From Hyphomicrobiales bacterium (lineage in GTDB: Bacteria > Pseudomonadota > Alphaproteobacteria > Rhizobiales > Beijerinckiaceae): a stretch of 33,246 bases of DNA. The translations under genes were made by a program, and so were the position numbers. The notes under the pieces are model-generated. The model was not told where the DNA came from and searched no databases. It saw only the letters and a program-made list of their open reading frames with translations. This document shows positions 14,446 to 22,838 of the stretch, piece by piece; position 1 is the stretch's first letter, and every line of letters begins with the position of its first letter. The stretch is taken from positions 1 through 33,246 of the forward strand of contig JAFBAK010000157.1 in NCBI GenBank assembly GCA_019247795.1, given 5' to 3'.

Positions 14446-16551
14446 ATGAGCGTGAGCGAGCAGACACCCGTTCTCGAGTGCCGCAACCTTTGCATCTCCT
14501 ATTTCACGCGAGCGGGTGAAATTCCCGCCGTCGTCGATTTCAATCTCAAGCTCATGCCGGGAGAGGCGCACGGCATCGTCGGCGAATCGGGCTGCGGCAA
14601 ATCCACCGTGGCCCTCGCCATCATGAACTATATGGGGAAGAACGGCGGCATCGTCGGCGGCGAGATCCTCTTCGAAGGACGCGACATGCGCACCATGTCG
14701 GGGGAGGAGCTTCGTCGCATTCGCGGCTCGAAGATCGCCATGGTCTACCAAGAGCCGATGGCCTCGTTGAATCCATCGATGAAACTCGGCGAGCAGCTCG
14801 CAGAGGTGCCGATCTACCACGAAGGCGTCTCGCGCGAGCAAGCCATCGAACGATCGCAAAAGATGCTCGCCTCGGTGCGCTTGCCCGATCCGCAACGGAT
14901 CATGAATTCCTATCCCCATCAGATCTCGGGGGGGCAGCAGCAGCGCGTTGTGATCGCGATGGCGCTGTTGTCGAACCCGAAGCTTCTCCTGCTCGACGAA
15001 CCGACGACGGCGCTCGACGTCACGGTCGAGGCCGGCATCGTCGAGCTCATCAAGGAGATCTCGGCGAAGTTCGGCACGTCTCTCATCTACATCTCGCACA
15101 ATCTCGGGCTGATCCTCGAAACCTGCAGCCGGCTCACCGTGATGTATTCCGGCGAGGCGGTGGAAAGCGGCGACATCGGGACCGTGTTCACCAAGATGCG
15201 GCATCCCTACACGCGTGGCCTGTTCAGCTCGATCCCGGTGCCCGGAGCGGACAAGAACATGCGGCCGCTTCGCTCGATCAGAGGTCAGCTGCCCTTGCCT
15301 TTTGCGCGGCCGACCGGCTGCTATTTCGGCCCGCGCTGCGATCATTTCGTCGCGGGTCGCTGCGACCAAGGGATCTTGCCGATGCTTCCGGTCGAGTCCG
15401 GCTCTTCCCATTTCGTGCGATGCGTGCGCTTCAACGAGATCGATTGGAGCCGGGCGACGACGAGGAGCGATCAGCACGCGCCCATCGAAACCGGGGCCAT
15501 CGTCCTCAACGTGTCGGACATGTCGAAGCACTACACGATCGAGAGCGGCAGCGCGGTTCTGCTCGGCGCCAAGAAGACCGTCAAGGCGAATGAGAGGATC
15601 ACCTTCCGGGCACGCGAGGCGGAGACCATCGCCATCGTCGGCGAATCGGGATGCGGCAAATCCACCTTCGCCAAGGTGCTGATGGGCCTCGAAGGAGCGA
15701 CGAACGGGAAGGTGCAGCTCGGCGATGTCGATCTCGCCAATCTTCCGGTGCAAAGGCGAAGCGAGAATGTGATCTCGCGCCTGCAGATGATTTTCCAGAA
15801 CCCGTTCGACACGCTCAATCCGAGCCATTCGGTCGGCTCGCAGATTTCCCGCGTGATCCGCAAGTTCGGCGTCGAGCGGGATCCGGCAAAGGTCGAGGAG
15901 CGCGTCAACCAGCTTCTCGATATCGTCAAGCTGCCGCGCGATTTCGCCAAGCGCCGCCCGCGCCAACTTTCGGGCGGACAGAAGCAGCGTGTCGGCATTG
16001 CGCGCGCATTCGCGGGCGATCCGAAGATCGTGATCGCCGATGAGCCTGTCTCCGCGCTCGACGTGTCGGTGCAGGCGGCGGTCACCGGATTGCTGACCGA
16101 TATCCAGCGCGAGAACAGGACGACGCTCCTGTTCATCAGCCATGATCTTTCCGTGGTGCGCTATCTCGCCGATCGCATCATCGTGATGTATCTCGGGAAG
16201 ATCATGGAGAAGGGCACGACCGAAGAGATTTTCTCCCCGCCCTACCATCCGTACACGGAAGCGCTGCTTTCGGCCGTTCCGATCGCCGACACAAGCGTCA
16301 AGAAGCGCAAGATCGTGCTCACGGGGGAGATTCCCTCTCCGTCGAATCCGCCGCCCGGTTGCCCGTTCTGCACGCGCTGCCCTTACGTGATGAAAGGCAT
16401 TTGCGACACGCAAGTTCCGCCCCAGCGGGAAATGGCGCCTCGCCACGTCATCGCTTGCCATCTCGACGAAGCAACGCTTCGCGCGATGCAGCCGGTGATC
16501 ACGATCGAGCCCCGCGAGATGGAAGCCGAGCTCGTCGCCGGAGGCGCCTGA
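14446..16551 (+). CDS. Fused double ATPase of a peptide-type ABC transporter (DppD-DppF type)
   Basis: A cytoplasmic protein of 701 residues carrying two complete ABC ATPase domains that power the importer encoded upstream. Domain 1 has Walker A GESGCGKST (46-54), signature SGGQQQR and Walker B LLLLDEP. Domain 2 repeats these as GESGCGKST (about residue 400), LSGGQKQR and IVIADEP. Each domain is followed by an oligopeptide-transporter C-terminal segment rich in Cys (CYFGPRCDHFVAGRC and CPFCTRCPYVMKGIC). The ATG has GAGGAGG just upstream. In many bacteria these ATPases are separate proteins; the fusion fixes a heterodimer in one chain and is itself common in proteobacteria. It is the last gene clearly belonging to the importer. 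Confidence 0.95.
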   Translation: MSVSEQTPVLECRNLCISYFTRAGEIPAVVDFNLKLMPGEAHGIVGESGCGKSTVALAIMNYMGKNGGIVGGEILFEGRDMRTMSGEELRRIRGSKIAMVYQEPMASLNPSMKLGEQLAEVPIYHEGVSREQAIERSQKMLASVRLPDPQRIMNSYPHQISGGQQQRVVIAMALLSNPKLLLLDEPTTALDVTVEAGIVELIKEISAKFGTSLIYISHNLGLILETCSRLTVMYSGEAVESGDIGTVFTKMRHPYTRGLFSSIPVPGADKNMRPLRSIRGQLPLPFARPTGCYFGPRCDHFVAGRCDQGILPMLPVESGSSHFVRCVRFNEIDWSRATTRSDQHAPIETGAIVLNVSDMSKHYTIESGSAVLLGAKKTVKANERITFRAREAETIAIVGESGCGKSTFAKVLMGLEGATNGKVQLGDVDLANLPVQRRSENVISRLQMIFQNPFDTLNPSHSVGSQISRVIRKFGVERDPAKVEERVNQLLDIVKLPRDFAKRRPRQLSGGQKQRVGIARAFAGDPKIVIADEPVSALDVSVQAAVTGLLTDIQRENRTTLLFISHDLSVVRYLADRIIVMYLGKIMEKGTTEEIFSPPYHPYTEALLSAVPIADTSVKKRKIVLTGEIPSPSNPPPGCPFCTRCPYVMKGICDTQVPPQREMAPRHVIACHLDEATLRAMQPVITIEPREMEAELVAGGA

Positions 16552-16692
16552 GCGCCGAAAAAAAGCCCGAAAGCGCTTGCACCTGCGCTCGGTCTGCTCG
16601 GGCAGTCGCCCTTGGCTACACGTCTGCGCATGCTATGGCACGGGCATGCGATTTCGTTTCATGCCTCTCATTTCGCGCCTGCGCTCGCCGAC

Positions 16693-18330
16693 ATGACGCA
16701 TCCCTCGCATCGGAGCCATCAGAGCTCGTCACAACTCGTCGGCGAATTCGATTACGTCATCATCGGCGCTGGCTCGGCCGGATGCGTTCTGGCCCGCCGC
16801 CTCGTCGATTCGGGCTGCACCGTCTGCCTGCTCGAAGCCGGACCGAGGGACCGCTCGATGTGGATTCACCTGCCGATCGGCTACGGCAAGACCATGTGGC
16901 ATCCGCGCTTCAATTGGCGCTTCGAGACCGAGCCGGATCCGGGAATGAATGGGCGCCGAATCTATTGGCCGCGCGGCAAGACGCTCGGCGGCTCGAGCGC
17001 GATCAACGGGTTGATCTACATTCGCGGCCAGCGCGAGGATTACGACGGCTGGGCCGCGGCCGGCAATCCCGGATGGAGCTTCTCGGAGGTGCTCCCCTAT
17101 TTCGTGAAATCGGAGAACAACGAGCGCGGGCCCGATAATCTACATGGGGCGAGCGGACCGCTATTCGTCTCGGATATCGGCGCCGAGAATGAGCTCATCG
17201 AGGCGCTCATCGGCGGTGCCTCGGAGCTCGGCATCCCGAGAAATCCCGATTTCAACGGGGTGACGCAGGAGGGCGCGGGCTACTACCAGCTCAACACGCG
17301 CCGGGGACTTCGCTGCAGCACCGCGGTCGGCTATTTGCGGCCGATCCGGCGCGATCCGAAGCTCAGCATCCGAACGAACGCGCTCGCGAGCCGCATCTTG
17401 TTCGAGGAGCGTCGGGCAAAAGGCGTTGCCTATTTCCAAGGCGGCACCGAGCGCCAGGTGCGGGCAAGGCGCGAGGTCCTCCTGGCGGCCGGAGCCATCC
17501 AAAGCCCGCAACTCCTCCAGCTCTCCGGGATCGGGCCCGCCGAGCTGCTCGCCGACAAGGGCGTTCCGATCCTCCAGGCGAGCCGTGAGGTCGGCGAGAA
17601 CTTGCAGGATCACCTGCAGTTTCGGCTCATCTATCGCTGCACCAAGCCGATCACGACGAATGATGAGCTTCGCTCTCTTTTGGGGCGCGCCCGCATCGGC
17701 CTGCAATGGGTTCTCTCGCGGTCAGGACCGCTTGCCGTCGGCATCAATCAGGGCGGCATTTTCGCACGCGCCTTGCCCGAGTCGCCTCGGCCCGATGTAC
17801 AGTTCCACTGTGCTACCCTTTCGGCGGACATGGCCGGAGGAAAAGTGCACCCTTTTTCGGGCTTCACCCTCTCGGTCTGCCAGCTTCGGCCACAATCGCG
17901 CGGCTTTGTGCGCCTGCGTTCGCGCGATCCGGCCGAGCCGCCGGCAATGCAGCCCCATTATCTTTCGACGCCGCTCGATCGCCGCACCGCGATCGCCGCC
18001 ATCAAGCTTGCGCGCTCGCTCGCGGCGACCCCGAAAATGCGCCGCTACGTGGCACAGGAGATGAAGCCCGGTCCCGGCATCGTCACCGACGATGAGCTCC
18101 TCGGCTTCGCCCGGGACACGGGAGCGACGATCTTTCACCCTTCCGGCACCTGCCGAATGGGCTCGGATCCCGATGCGGTGGTCGACCCTCGGCTTCGCGT
18201 GAAAGGTGTCGAAGCCCTGCGCGTGGTCGATGCCTCGATCATGCCGAGCCTTGTTTCCGGCAACACCAATGCGGGCGTGGTGATGATTGCCGAGAAGGCA
18301 TCGGACATGATTCTCGAGGAGGCGCGATGA
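16693..18330 (+). CDS. GMC-family FAD-dependent dehydrogenase (choline/alcohol dehydrogenase-like)
   Basis: A flavoenzyme of about 545 residues that oxidises an alcohol using bound FAD. The N-terminal dinucleotide-binding motif IIGAGSAG is at residues 23-30 and the FAD-linked LLEAGP follows. GMC signature 1 is visible in WPRGKTLGGSSAINGLIYIRG and signature 2 in GAIQSPQLLQLSGIGP. The catalytic His482 lies in HPSGTCRMG, and the second active-site position is Asn in SGNTNAG (524-526), as in alcohol oxidising members. The start is uncertain: the ATG at 16693 lacks a clear Shine-Dalgarno, and an ATG at 16630 would add 21 residues. It follows the importer after 141 bp and precedes a cytochrome c gene by 113 bp. 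The substrate may be what the importer brings in. Confidence 0.92.
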   Translation: MTHPSHRSHQSSSQLVGEFDYVIIGAGSAGCVLARRLVDSGCTVCLLEAGPRDRSMWIHLPIGYGKTMWHPRFNWRFETEPDPGMNGRRIYWPRGKTLGGSSAINGLIYIRGQREDYDGWAAAGNPGWSFSEVLPYFVKSENNERGPDNLHGASGPLFVSDIGAENELIEALIGGASELGIPRNPDFNGVTQEGAGYYQLNTRRGLRCSTAVGYLRPIRRDPKLSIRTNALASRILFEERRAKGVAYFQGGTERQVRARREVLLAAGAIQSPQLLQLSGIGPAELLADKGVPILQASREVGENLQDHLQFRLIYRCTKPITTNDELRSLLGRARIGLQWVLSRSGPLAVGINQGGIFARALPESPRPDVQFHCATLSADMAGGKVHPFSGFTLSVCQLRPQSRGFVRLRSRDPAEPPAMQPHYLSTPLDRRTAIAAIKLARSLAATPKMRRYVAQEMKPGPGIVTDDELLGFARDTGATIFHPSGTCRMGSDPDAVVDPRLRVKGVEALRVVDASIMPSLVSGNTNAGVVMIAEKASDMILEEAR

Positions 18331-18443
18331 GGCTGTGTAGTGAGAACAAAATTGTATCAAGAGCCTGAGTCCGGATCGTTTCGCTTTGCCATTGCTCGAA
18401 ACCCGCATTTGCGGATACTGTCTGTTTGCATATCGAAACGGGG

Positions 18444-18992
18444 ATGGGGCTTCGAATGGATGCGCGTTTTCGACGACTGGAAAGGCTTTCGCGGATCGCC
18501 TTTTGGCTCCCTGCCTGCGTCGCGTTCGCGCTCCTCACCACGTTGACGATCACGGCGCACGCCGCCGATCCCGAACAAGTGGCGCGCGGCAAGTATCTCG
18601 TCGCGGTCATTGGTTGTGGGGATTGTCATACGGCGGGGTATCTCTTGGGCAAGCCAGACATTGAGCATTCGCTGGGCGGCTCGGATGTTGGTTTCGAGAT
18701 CCCTCAGCTCGGCGTCTTCGTCGGGCCGAACCTCACTTCCGATGCGCAAACCGGACTTGGCGATTGGACGAGCGAGCAGATCGTTGCGGCCCTGCAGACC
18801 GGCAGGCGTCCCGACGGCCGAGAGCTCGCCCCCATCATGCCATGGCGCGACCTTGCGAGCCTCACCCGTGAGGATGCGATGGCCATCGCGGCCTATCTCA
18901 AGAGCCTGCCACCAATCAAGAACAAGGTTCCTGGACCGTTCGGCGCCGGTGTTCGACCGACCGTGCCGGTCATGAAGATCGTGGCGCCGTGA
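18444..18992 (+). CDS. Secreted mono-haem c-type cytochrome
   Basis: A periplasmic electron carrier of about 182 residues. A signal peptide (hydrophobic stretch about 18-37, cleavage near AHA/AD at 40) is followed by the haem-binding CGDCH at 58-62. The probable distal ligand is Met132 (LAPIMPWRDL). The segments VGPNLTSDAQTGLGDWTSEQI and DAMAIAAYLKSLPPIKN match the cytochrome subunits of periplasmic alcohol and aldehyde dehydrogenases. The C-terminal tail has no membrane helix. The start may be the ATG at 18444 or 18456. Its position after a GMC flavoprotein gene suggests it takes electrons from that enzyme, although the GMC protein shows no export signal, so the pairing is tentative. Confidence 0.9.
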   Translation: MGLRMDARFRRLERLSRIAFWLPACVAFALLTTLTITAHAADPEQVARGKYLVAVIGCGDCHTAGYLLGKPDIEHSLGGSDVGFEIPQLGVFVGPNLTSDAQTGLGDWTSEQIVAALQTGRRPDGRELAPIMPWRDLASLTREDAMAIAAYLKSLPPIKNKVPGPFGAGVRPTVPVMKIVAP

Positions 18993-19068
18993 TCCGCCGC
19001 GACGAGCGCGGCGGCCAAAGGAGACGTTGAGCTTTCGGCAGAGCGCCGCAACCTGGAGGAGGTCAGCC

Positions 19069-19671
19069 ATGTCGATGGATCGTCCCGATGCAGATCGAAT
19101 TCCCACCGCGTTCTCGTCCTCGCTACGGGAACATTGGGTGCTGTTCCTGGTCGAAGGCATCATTCTCGTCATTTTGGGACTCGCGGCGATCATCGTGCCG
19201 CCGATCGCAACCTTGGCGATCGCCATTTTCCTGGGGTGGCTCTTTTTGGTGAGCGGCATCGTCGGGCTCGTCACGACCTTCATGATGCGTCATGCGCCGG
19301 GCTTTTGGTGGTCGCTCTTATCGGCCGTGCTCGGCATCCTGGTCGGCATCGTCCTTATCGCGTGGCCCGTAAGCGGCGCGATTTCCCTGACCCTGGTCCT
19401 CATCGCCTTCTTCATCATCGAGGGGGTCGCCAGCATCATGTTCGCGCTCGAGCATCGCCGCGAACTTTCGGGGCGATGGGGATGGATGCTGGCGAGCGGC
19501 ATCGTGGATCTCGTTCTCGCCGCCATCATCTTGTCCGGCCTGCCGCTGAGCGCCGCCTGGGCGCTCGGGCTTCTCGCCGGCATCAATCTCGTGTTCGGGG
19601 GCTCGGCGCTGATCGCCATGGCGCTGCACGCCCGGTCACCTGATCCGCCGGGCGCCAAATTCGCGAGCTGA
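19069..19671 (+). CDS. HdeD-family membrane protein
   Basis: An inner-membrane protein of 200 residues made of about six hydrophobic helices in three hairpin pairs, the pattern of the HdeD/DUF308 family. Key segments are WVLFLVEGIILVILGLAAIIVPP (about 23-45) with repeats of the same GxxxxxLG type, LVSGIVGLVTTF and FFIIEGVASIMFAL. In Escherichia coli HdeD is linked to acid resistance at high cell density; the role elsewhere is not established. GGAGGAGG (19055-19062) lies 6 nt before the ATG, so the start is secure. The preceding cytochrome gene ends 76 bp upstream and a candidate terminator follows, suggesting that this gene ends a transcript. Confidence 0.88.
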   Translation: MSMDRPDADRIPTAFSSSLREHWVLFLVEGIILVILGLAAIIVPPIATLAIAIFLGWLFLVSGIVGLVTTFMMRHAPGFWWSLLSAVLGILVGIVLIAWPVSGAISLTLVLIAFFIIEGVASIMFALEHRRELSGRWGWMLASGIVDLVLAAIILSGLPLSAAWALGLLAGINLVFGGSALIAMALHARSPDPPGAKFAS

Positions 19672-19705
19672 GGTCCGATACGCGAAACGATTTTTGCGAT
19701 AAGAT

Positions 19706-19764
19706 CAGGCACGGCTTTGATGCGCCTGGTAGGTTTTTTTTCCGACGAAGTCCCCATTCGTCGG
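19706..19764 (+). terminator. Candidate intrinsic terminator and adjacent hairpin after the HdeD-like gene
   Basis: CAGGC (19706-19710) can pair with GCCTG (19724-19728), extendable past one mismatch, and a run of eight T (19734-19741) begins 5 nt after it. This resembles an intrinsic terminator with a displaced T-tract. Immediately after the T run lies a second, perfect stem: CCGACGAA (19742-19749) and TTCGTCGG (19757-19764) with a 7-nt loop. Having the T run between the two stems is unusual. Confidence 0.45.
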
Positions 19765-19852
19765 GAGGTCATTCGTCCAATCAATGGGTTGTGGTCATGC
19801 CTCGATCGAACGGAAAGCCATTCGTCGAGGCCGGACCACCAGGGAGAACGTC

Positions 19853-20407
19853 ATGAAGGTTCGAGTTTCGGGTCGCGGTCATCTGGGTAGGACGCTTCTT
19901 CTGGCGATTATCCTGATCGCGCCGGGGATTGCGCTTGCTCAAACGACGCTTCCCGCCGGAAACATACCGCAGGCGCCTGTAGGCCATCGCCAGCCCACCG
20001 CGCACGATGTACCGACCAACGATAGCGACAAGGCTCCCGCAGGCCCGGACAACCTGAAATCGCCCGAGGCCGCCAGCAACGAGCCGTTCGGACCGGCTTT
20101 GAAGGCATTGCCCAAGCTCGACATCAAGGCGACCTGCCGTCGGGCACAGCCCTTGTCCGGCCAGGAGAGCGCCTATCAGGGTTGCATCAACGATGAGACC
20201 GACGCCCAGCGCGAGCTGTCGCGCACCTGGTTCGATTTCAAGCCGGGTCCCCGATCGACTTGCACGAAGGAAACCAATATCGGCGGCGCTCCGAGCTATG
20301 TCGAGCTACTCACCTGCTTGCAGCTCGACAAGCAGGCCCTCGAGGCGCGCATCGAGAACAAGAAGCTGCTCAACGTGCCGCAGACACCAAGCGAACCGCG
20401 GGAATAA
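19853..20407 (+). CDS. Secreted protein of unknown function with conserved-looking cysteines
   Basis: I do not recognise a characterised family. The 184-residue product has a clear Sec signal peptide (about 1-29, GRTLLLAIILIAPGIALA/QT) and a Pro/Ala/Asp-rich, probably disordered stretch (about 30-80). A compact C-terminal part (about 85-175) has four cysteines (CRRAQPLSG, GCIND, STCTKE, LTCLQL) that could form two disulphides in the periplasm. AGGGAG precedes the ATG at 19853, so I reject the upstream in-frame ATG at 19784. Similar small secreted proteins are common in Hyphomicrobiales, but no role is known. The next gene starts 11 bp after its stop, so the two are probably co-transcribed. 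Confidence 0.8.
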   Translation: MKVRVSGRGHLGRTLLLAIILIAPGIALAQTTLPAGNIPQAPVGHRQPTAHDVPTNDSDKAPAGPDNLKSPEAASNEPFGPALKALPKLDIKATCRRAQPLSGQESAYQGCINDETDAQRELSRTWFDFKPGPRSTCTKETNIGGAPSYVELLTCLQLDKQALEARIENKKLLNVPQTPSEPRE

Positions 20408-20418
20408 GGGCATCAACA

Positions 20419-21021
20419 ATGGCCGAGTCAGGCGTGATCACCATTCCGGCGCGGCGCGGCAAGGCGGCGAGGGCGAAGAAAGGCCAGCACATCGCCGTGA
20501 TCAACACCCATGGCGAGCAGGTGGTCGATACCTGGGCGTTTGCCGCGGATGATCTCGGCGAATTCATGTCGATGGAGCATACACGCGCGGCGCTCGGCAG
20601 GCTCATTCCGCGAAAGGGCGACGCCCTTTCAACCAATCACCGTCGCCCCATCCTGACGATCGTCGAGGATACCTCACCCGGCATTCACGACACCCTGATC
20701 GCAGCCTGCGACACCTGGCGGTATCAAGGGCTCGGCTGCAAGGAATATCACCACAACTGCACCGACAATCTGCACGCCGCCATGAAAGAGCTCGGGCTCG
20801 AGGCTCCGGAGACGCCAAGCCCGCTCAATCTTTTCATGAACATTCCTTGGGCGGAAAACGGCGAGATTACTTTCGAGGCGCCCGTGACGAAGCCGGGAGA
20901 TACGGTGACCCTTCGGGCCGAGCGAGACCTCGTCATCGCGTTCTCGGCCTGCCCTCAGGACATGCTGCCCATCAACGGCATCGGCAAGCGCCCGACGGAA
21001 GCTCATTTCCGCATTTTCTGA
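20419..21021 (+). CDS. DUF1989 (urea-carboxylase-associated family) protein
   Basis: A cytoplasmic protein of 200 residues of the DUF1989 family. Features include VITIPARRGKAARAKKGQHIAVINTHGEQVVDTWAF, the region EHTRAALGRLIPRKGDAL and LGCKEYHHNCTDN, whose Cys and His may bind a metal. It ends RPTEAHFRIF. In the best known case two DUF1989 subunits form carboxyguanidine deiminase, acting with guanidine (urea-type) carboxylase; single-gene members such as this one are uncharacterised and no carboxylase gene is present here. AAGGG (20406-20410), overlapping the previous stop, lies 8 nt before the ATG. The amino-acid importer that follows, after 260 bp, might supply a nitrogen-containing substrate; that link is speculative. 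Confidence 0.85.
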   Translation: MAESGVITIPARRGKAARAKKGQHIAVINTHGEQVVDTWAFAADDLGEFMSMEHTRAALGRLIPRKGDALSTNHRRPILTIVEDTSPGIHDTLIAACDTWRYQGLGCKEYHHNCTDNLHAAMKELGLEAPETPSPLNLFMNIPWAENGEITFEAPVTKPGDTVTLRAERDLVIAFSACPQDMLPINGIGKRPTEAHFRIF

Positions 21022-21281
21022 CGCAATAAACGGTCGCGAGCAGGCACGGCACTCGAGGGATGCTCCTTGCGCGTCCGATATTTCGGCGAGGCGAACCCGT
21101 CATGATAAGGTTGCTGCAGACTCTTTGCCGTCACGGCATTGACTCTTGCCTGTGACCTGACCAGCATTTTCTCTCCGTCGCGCCGTCCCATCTCACCGCG
21201 AGAGAGCTCAAACTGGGAGGCGAGCAGAACCGGCGCGCGCGGCGCCGCGGTGGCGAAACGTCAAAGGGAGGGAAAAAACAC

Positions 21282-22076
21282 ATGAAGCTATTCTCGAGCA
21301 CTCGATTGTCCGTGATCGCGCTCGCCGCGCTTGCCCTCGAGGCTTTCGTGGGTTGCGCCTACGCGGACGCCCTCGACGACATCAAGAAGGCGGGGACGAT
21401 CAATGTCGGCGTCTTCTCCGATTTTCCCCCCTTCTCGTCGGCGAGCGCCGATATGAGCCTGAAAGGCTATGACATCGATGTGGCGCAGATCATCGCCGAC
21501 ACGTTGAAGGTGAAGCTCAATCCCGTCAGCGTCACCGGACAAAACCGCATACCGTATCTCACGGAGCACCGGGTCGACATCCTGCTCAGCGTCGGACAAA
21601 GCCCCGAACGCGAGAAGGTGATCGATTTCACTGCCTCCTACGCGCCTTATTACATCGCGGTCATCGGGCCTCAGGCCGTGAAGGTCGAAGGCAAGGCGGA
21701 CCTCGCCGGCAAGTCGATCGCGGTCAACCGCGGCACGCTCGAGGACACCTCGCTCACCGAGGTGGCTCCGCCGAATGCCGATATCAAGCGCTTCGACAAC
21801 TACAACTCGGTGATCCAGGCATTTCTCTCGGGCCAAGCGCAGCTCATGGTCGTCGGCAACGATGTCGGTGCGCAGGTTCTTTCGAAGCAGGTCAATCTGA
21901 AGCCGGAACAGAAATTCCAGCTCATGACCTCGCCCGACCACATTGCGCTCAACAAGAATGAGCCGCGACTGAAGCAGACGCTCAACGACATCATCGCCAA
22001 GCTCATCTCCGATGGCACCCTCAACAAGATCTCGGAAAAATGGCTCGGCAAGCCGCTCGATCCCAAGGACCTCTGA
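21282..22076 (+). CDS. Polar amino-acid-type (family 3) ABC transporter substrate-binding protein
   Basis: A periplasmic binding protein of 264 residues. The signal peptide (about 1-28) ends at YA/DA. The mature start DALDDIKKAGTINVGVFSDFPPFSSASADMSLKGYDIDVAQIIAD is classic for family 3, which binds amino acids, opines and similar small polar molecules. The YLTEHRVDILLSVGQSPEREKVIDFTASY segment contains the Arg/Asp pattern used to bind the ligand's amino and carboxyl groups. It ends KISEKWLGKPLDPKDL as usual. A purine-rich ribosome-binding site (GGGAGG) lies upstream, and a GC-rich hairpin (21231-21247, 6-bp arms) precedes it. Two permease genes follow. The exact ligand is unknown. Confidence 0.92.
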   Translation: MKLFSSTRLSVIALAALALEAFVGCAYADALDDIKKAGTINVGVFSDFPPFSSASADMSLKGYDIDVAQIIADTLKVKLNPVSVTGQNRIPYLTEHRVDILLSVGQSPEREKVIDFTASYAPYYIAVIGPQAVKVEGKADLAGKSIAVNRGTLEDTSLTEVAPPNADIKRFDNYNSVIQAFLSGQAQLMVVGNDVGAQVLSKQVNLKPEQKFQLMTSPDHIALNKNEPRLKQTLNDIIAKLISDGTLNKISEKWLGKPLDPKDL

Positions 22077-22097
22077 CACTTCGAAAAGTTCGAGCCC

Positions 22098-22128
22098 GAC
22101 CGCAAGAGACAAGGGGACGCTTGCGGTC
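22098..22128 (+). terminator. Hairpin between binding-protein and permease genes
   Basis: A perfect 9-bp inverted repeat, GACCGCAAG at 22098-22106 and CTTGCGGTC at 22120-22128, has a 13-nt loop and starts 21 bp after the binding-protein stop. There is no T-tract. It probably acts as a partial read-through barrier or mRNA stabiliser that keeps the binding protein in excess over the permeases. Confidence 0.5.
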
Positions 22129-22169
22129 GCTCCAACAAGCAGAGGTAAAATGGGAGCGCCCGTTTCCTG

Positions 22170-22838
22170 GTGAGCTACGCGCTTGATTTCGGCTGGCTGA
22201 ACGAAGCGCTCGAGCCCATCCTGCAGGGCGCGCTGGCGACGATCTTCCTTACCGCCGTCACCGCGGTGCTGGGCACGATCTGCAGCATTCTCGGAGCCAT
22301 GGCCGCCCGCAGCGGTTCCGTGGCCCTGCGAGGGGCGATCGAAGCTTATGTGGAGCTCATCAGGAATACCCCTTTCCTGGTGCAGCTCTTCTTCATCTTC
22401 TTCGGCTTGCCGAGCCTTGGGCTGAGGCTCGATGCGACCGTGGCCGCCATCCTGGCGATGACGATCAACCTTTCGGCCTATGGGACGGAGATCGTCGGAG
22501 CGGGGCTCGATGCCGTCTCACGAGGTCAGCGGGAAGCCGGACAGGCGCTCGGCCTGCGGCCGCGCCTCGTGTTCCTGAAGATCGTGTTGCCGCAAGCTCT
22601 GCGCGTGATCTTTCCTGCGCTCACGAGCCAAGTCGTGATCATGATGCTGGAATCGGCCGTGGTCTCTCAGATCGCGGTGCGTGAGCTCACCTATCAAGCC
22701 GACATGTTGCAGGCGCGGACTTTCCGCGCCTTCGAGACCTACCTCGTCGTGACCGGCGTCTATCTCGGCATGAGCGTCGTGCTGCGCCGCCTGATGGTGC
22801 AAGGCGGACGCAAGCTGCTCGCGGGCGGGGTCTCCTGA
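22170..22838 (+). CDS. Polar amino-acid-type ABC transporter permease 1
   Basis: An inner-membrane permease of about 222 residues with four to five spans, of the HisMQ type. Visible marks are AYVELIRNTPFLVQLFFIFFGLPSLGL and the ATPase-docking EAA loop (REAGQALGLRPRLVFLKIVLPQALRVIFPAL), followed by ESAVVSQIAVRELTYQADML. I start at the GTG at 22170; the nearby ATG at 22150 is out of frame and the Shine-Dalgarno is weak and distant (GGGAG about 15 nt away), so expression may be low or coupled. It overlaps the next permease gene by one base (TGATG), a sign of translational coupling. Confidence 0.92.
   Translation: MSYALDFGWLNEALEPILQGALATIFLTAVTAVLGTICSILGAMAARSGSVALRGAIEAYVELIRNTPFLVQLFFIFFGLPSLGLRLDATVAAILAMTINLSAYGTEIVGAGLDAVSRGQREAGQALGLRPRLVFLKIVLPQALRVIFPALTSQVVIMMLESAVVSQIAVRELTYQADMLQARTFRAFETYLVVTGVYLGMSVVLRRLMVQGGRKLLAGGVS

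Noticed and set aside
14383-16461. 692-codon open frame on the minus strand across the double ATPase gene
   Set aside because: His/Arg/Asp-rich composition with no domain; the plus strand encodes two intact ABC ATPase domains.
21022-21281. Guanidine-type riboswitch before the amino-acid importer
   Set aside because: I looked because of the DUF1989 neighbour, but the conserved ykkC-type sequence blocks are not present.
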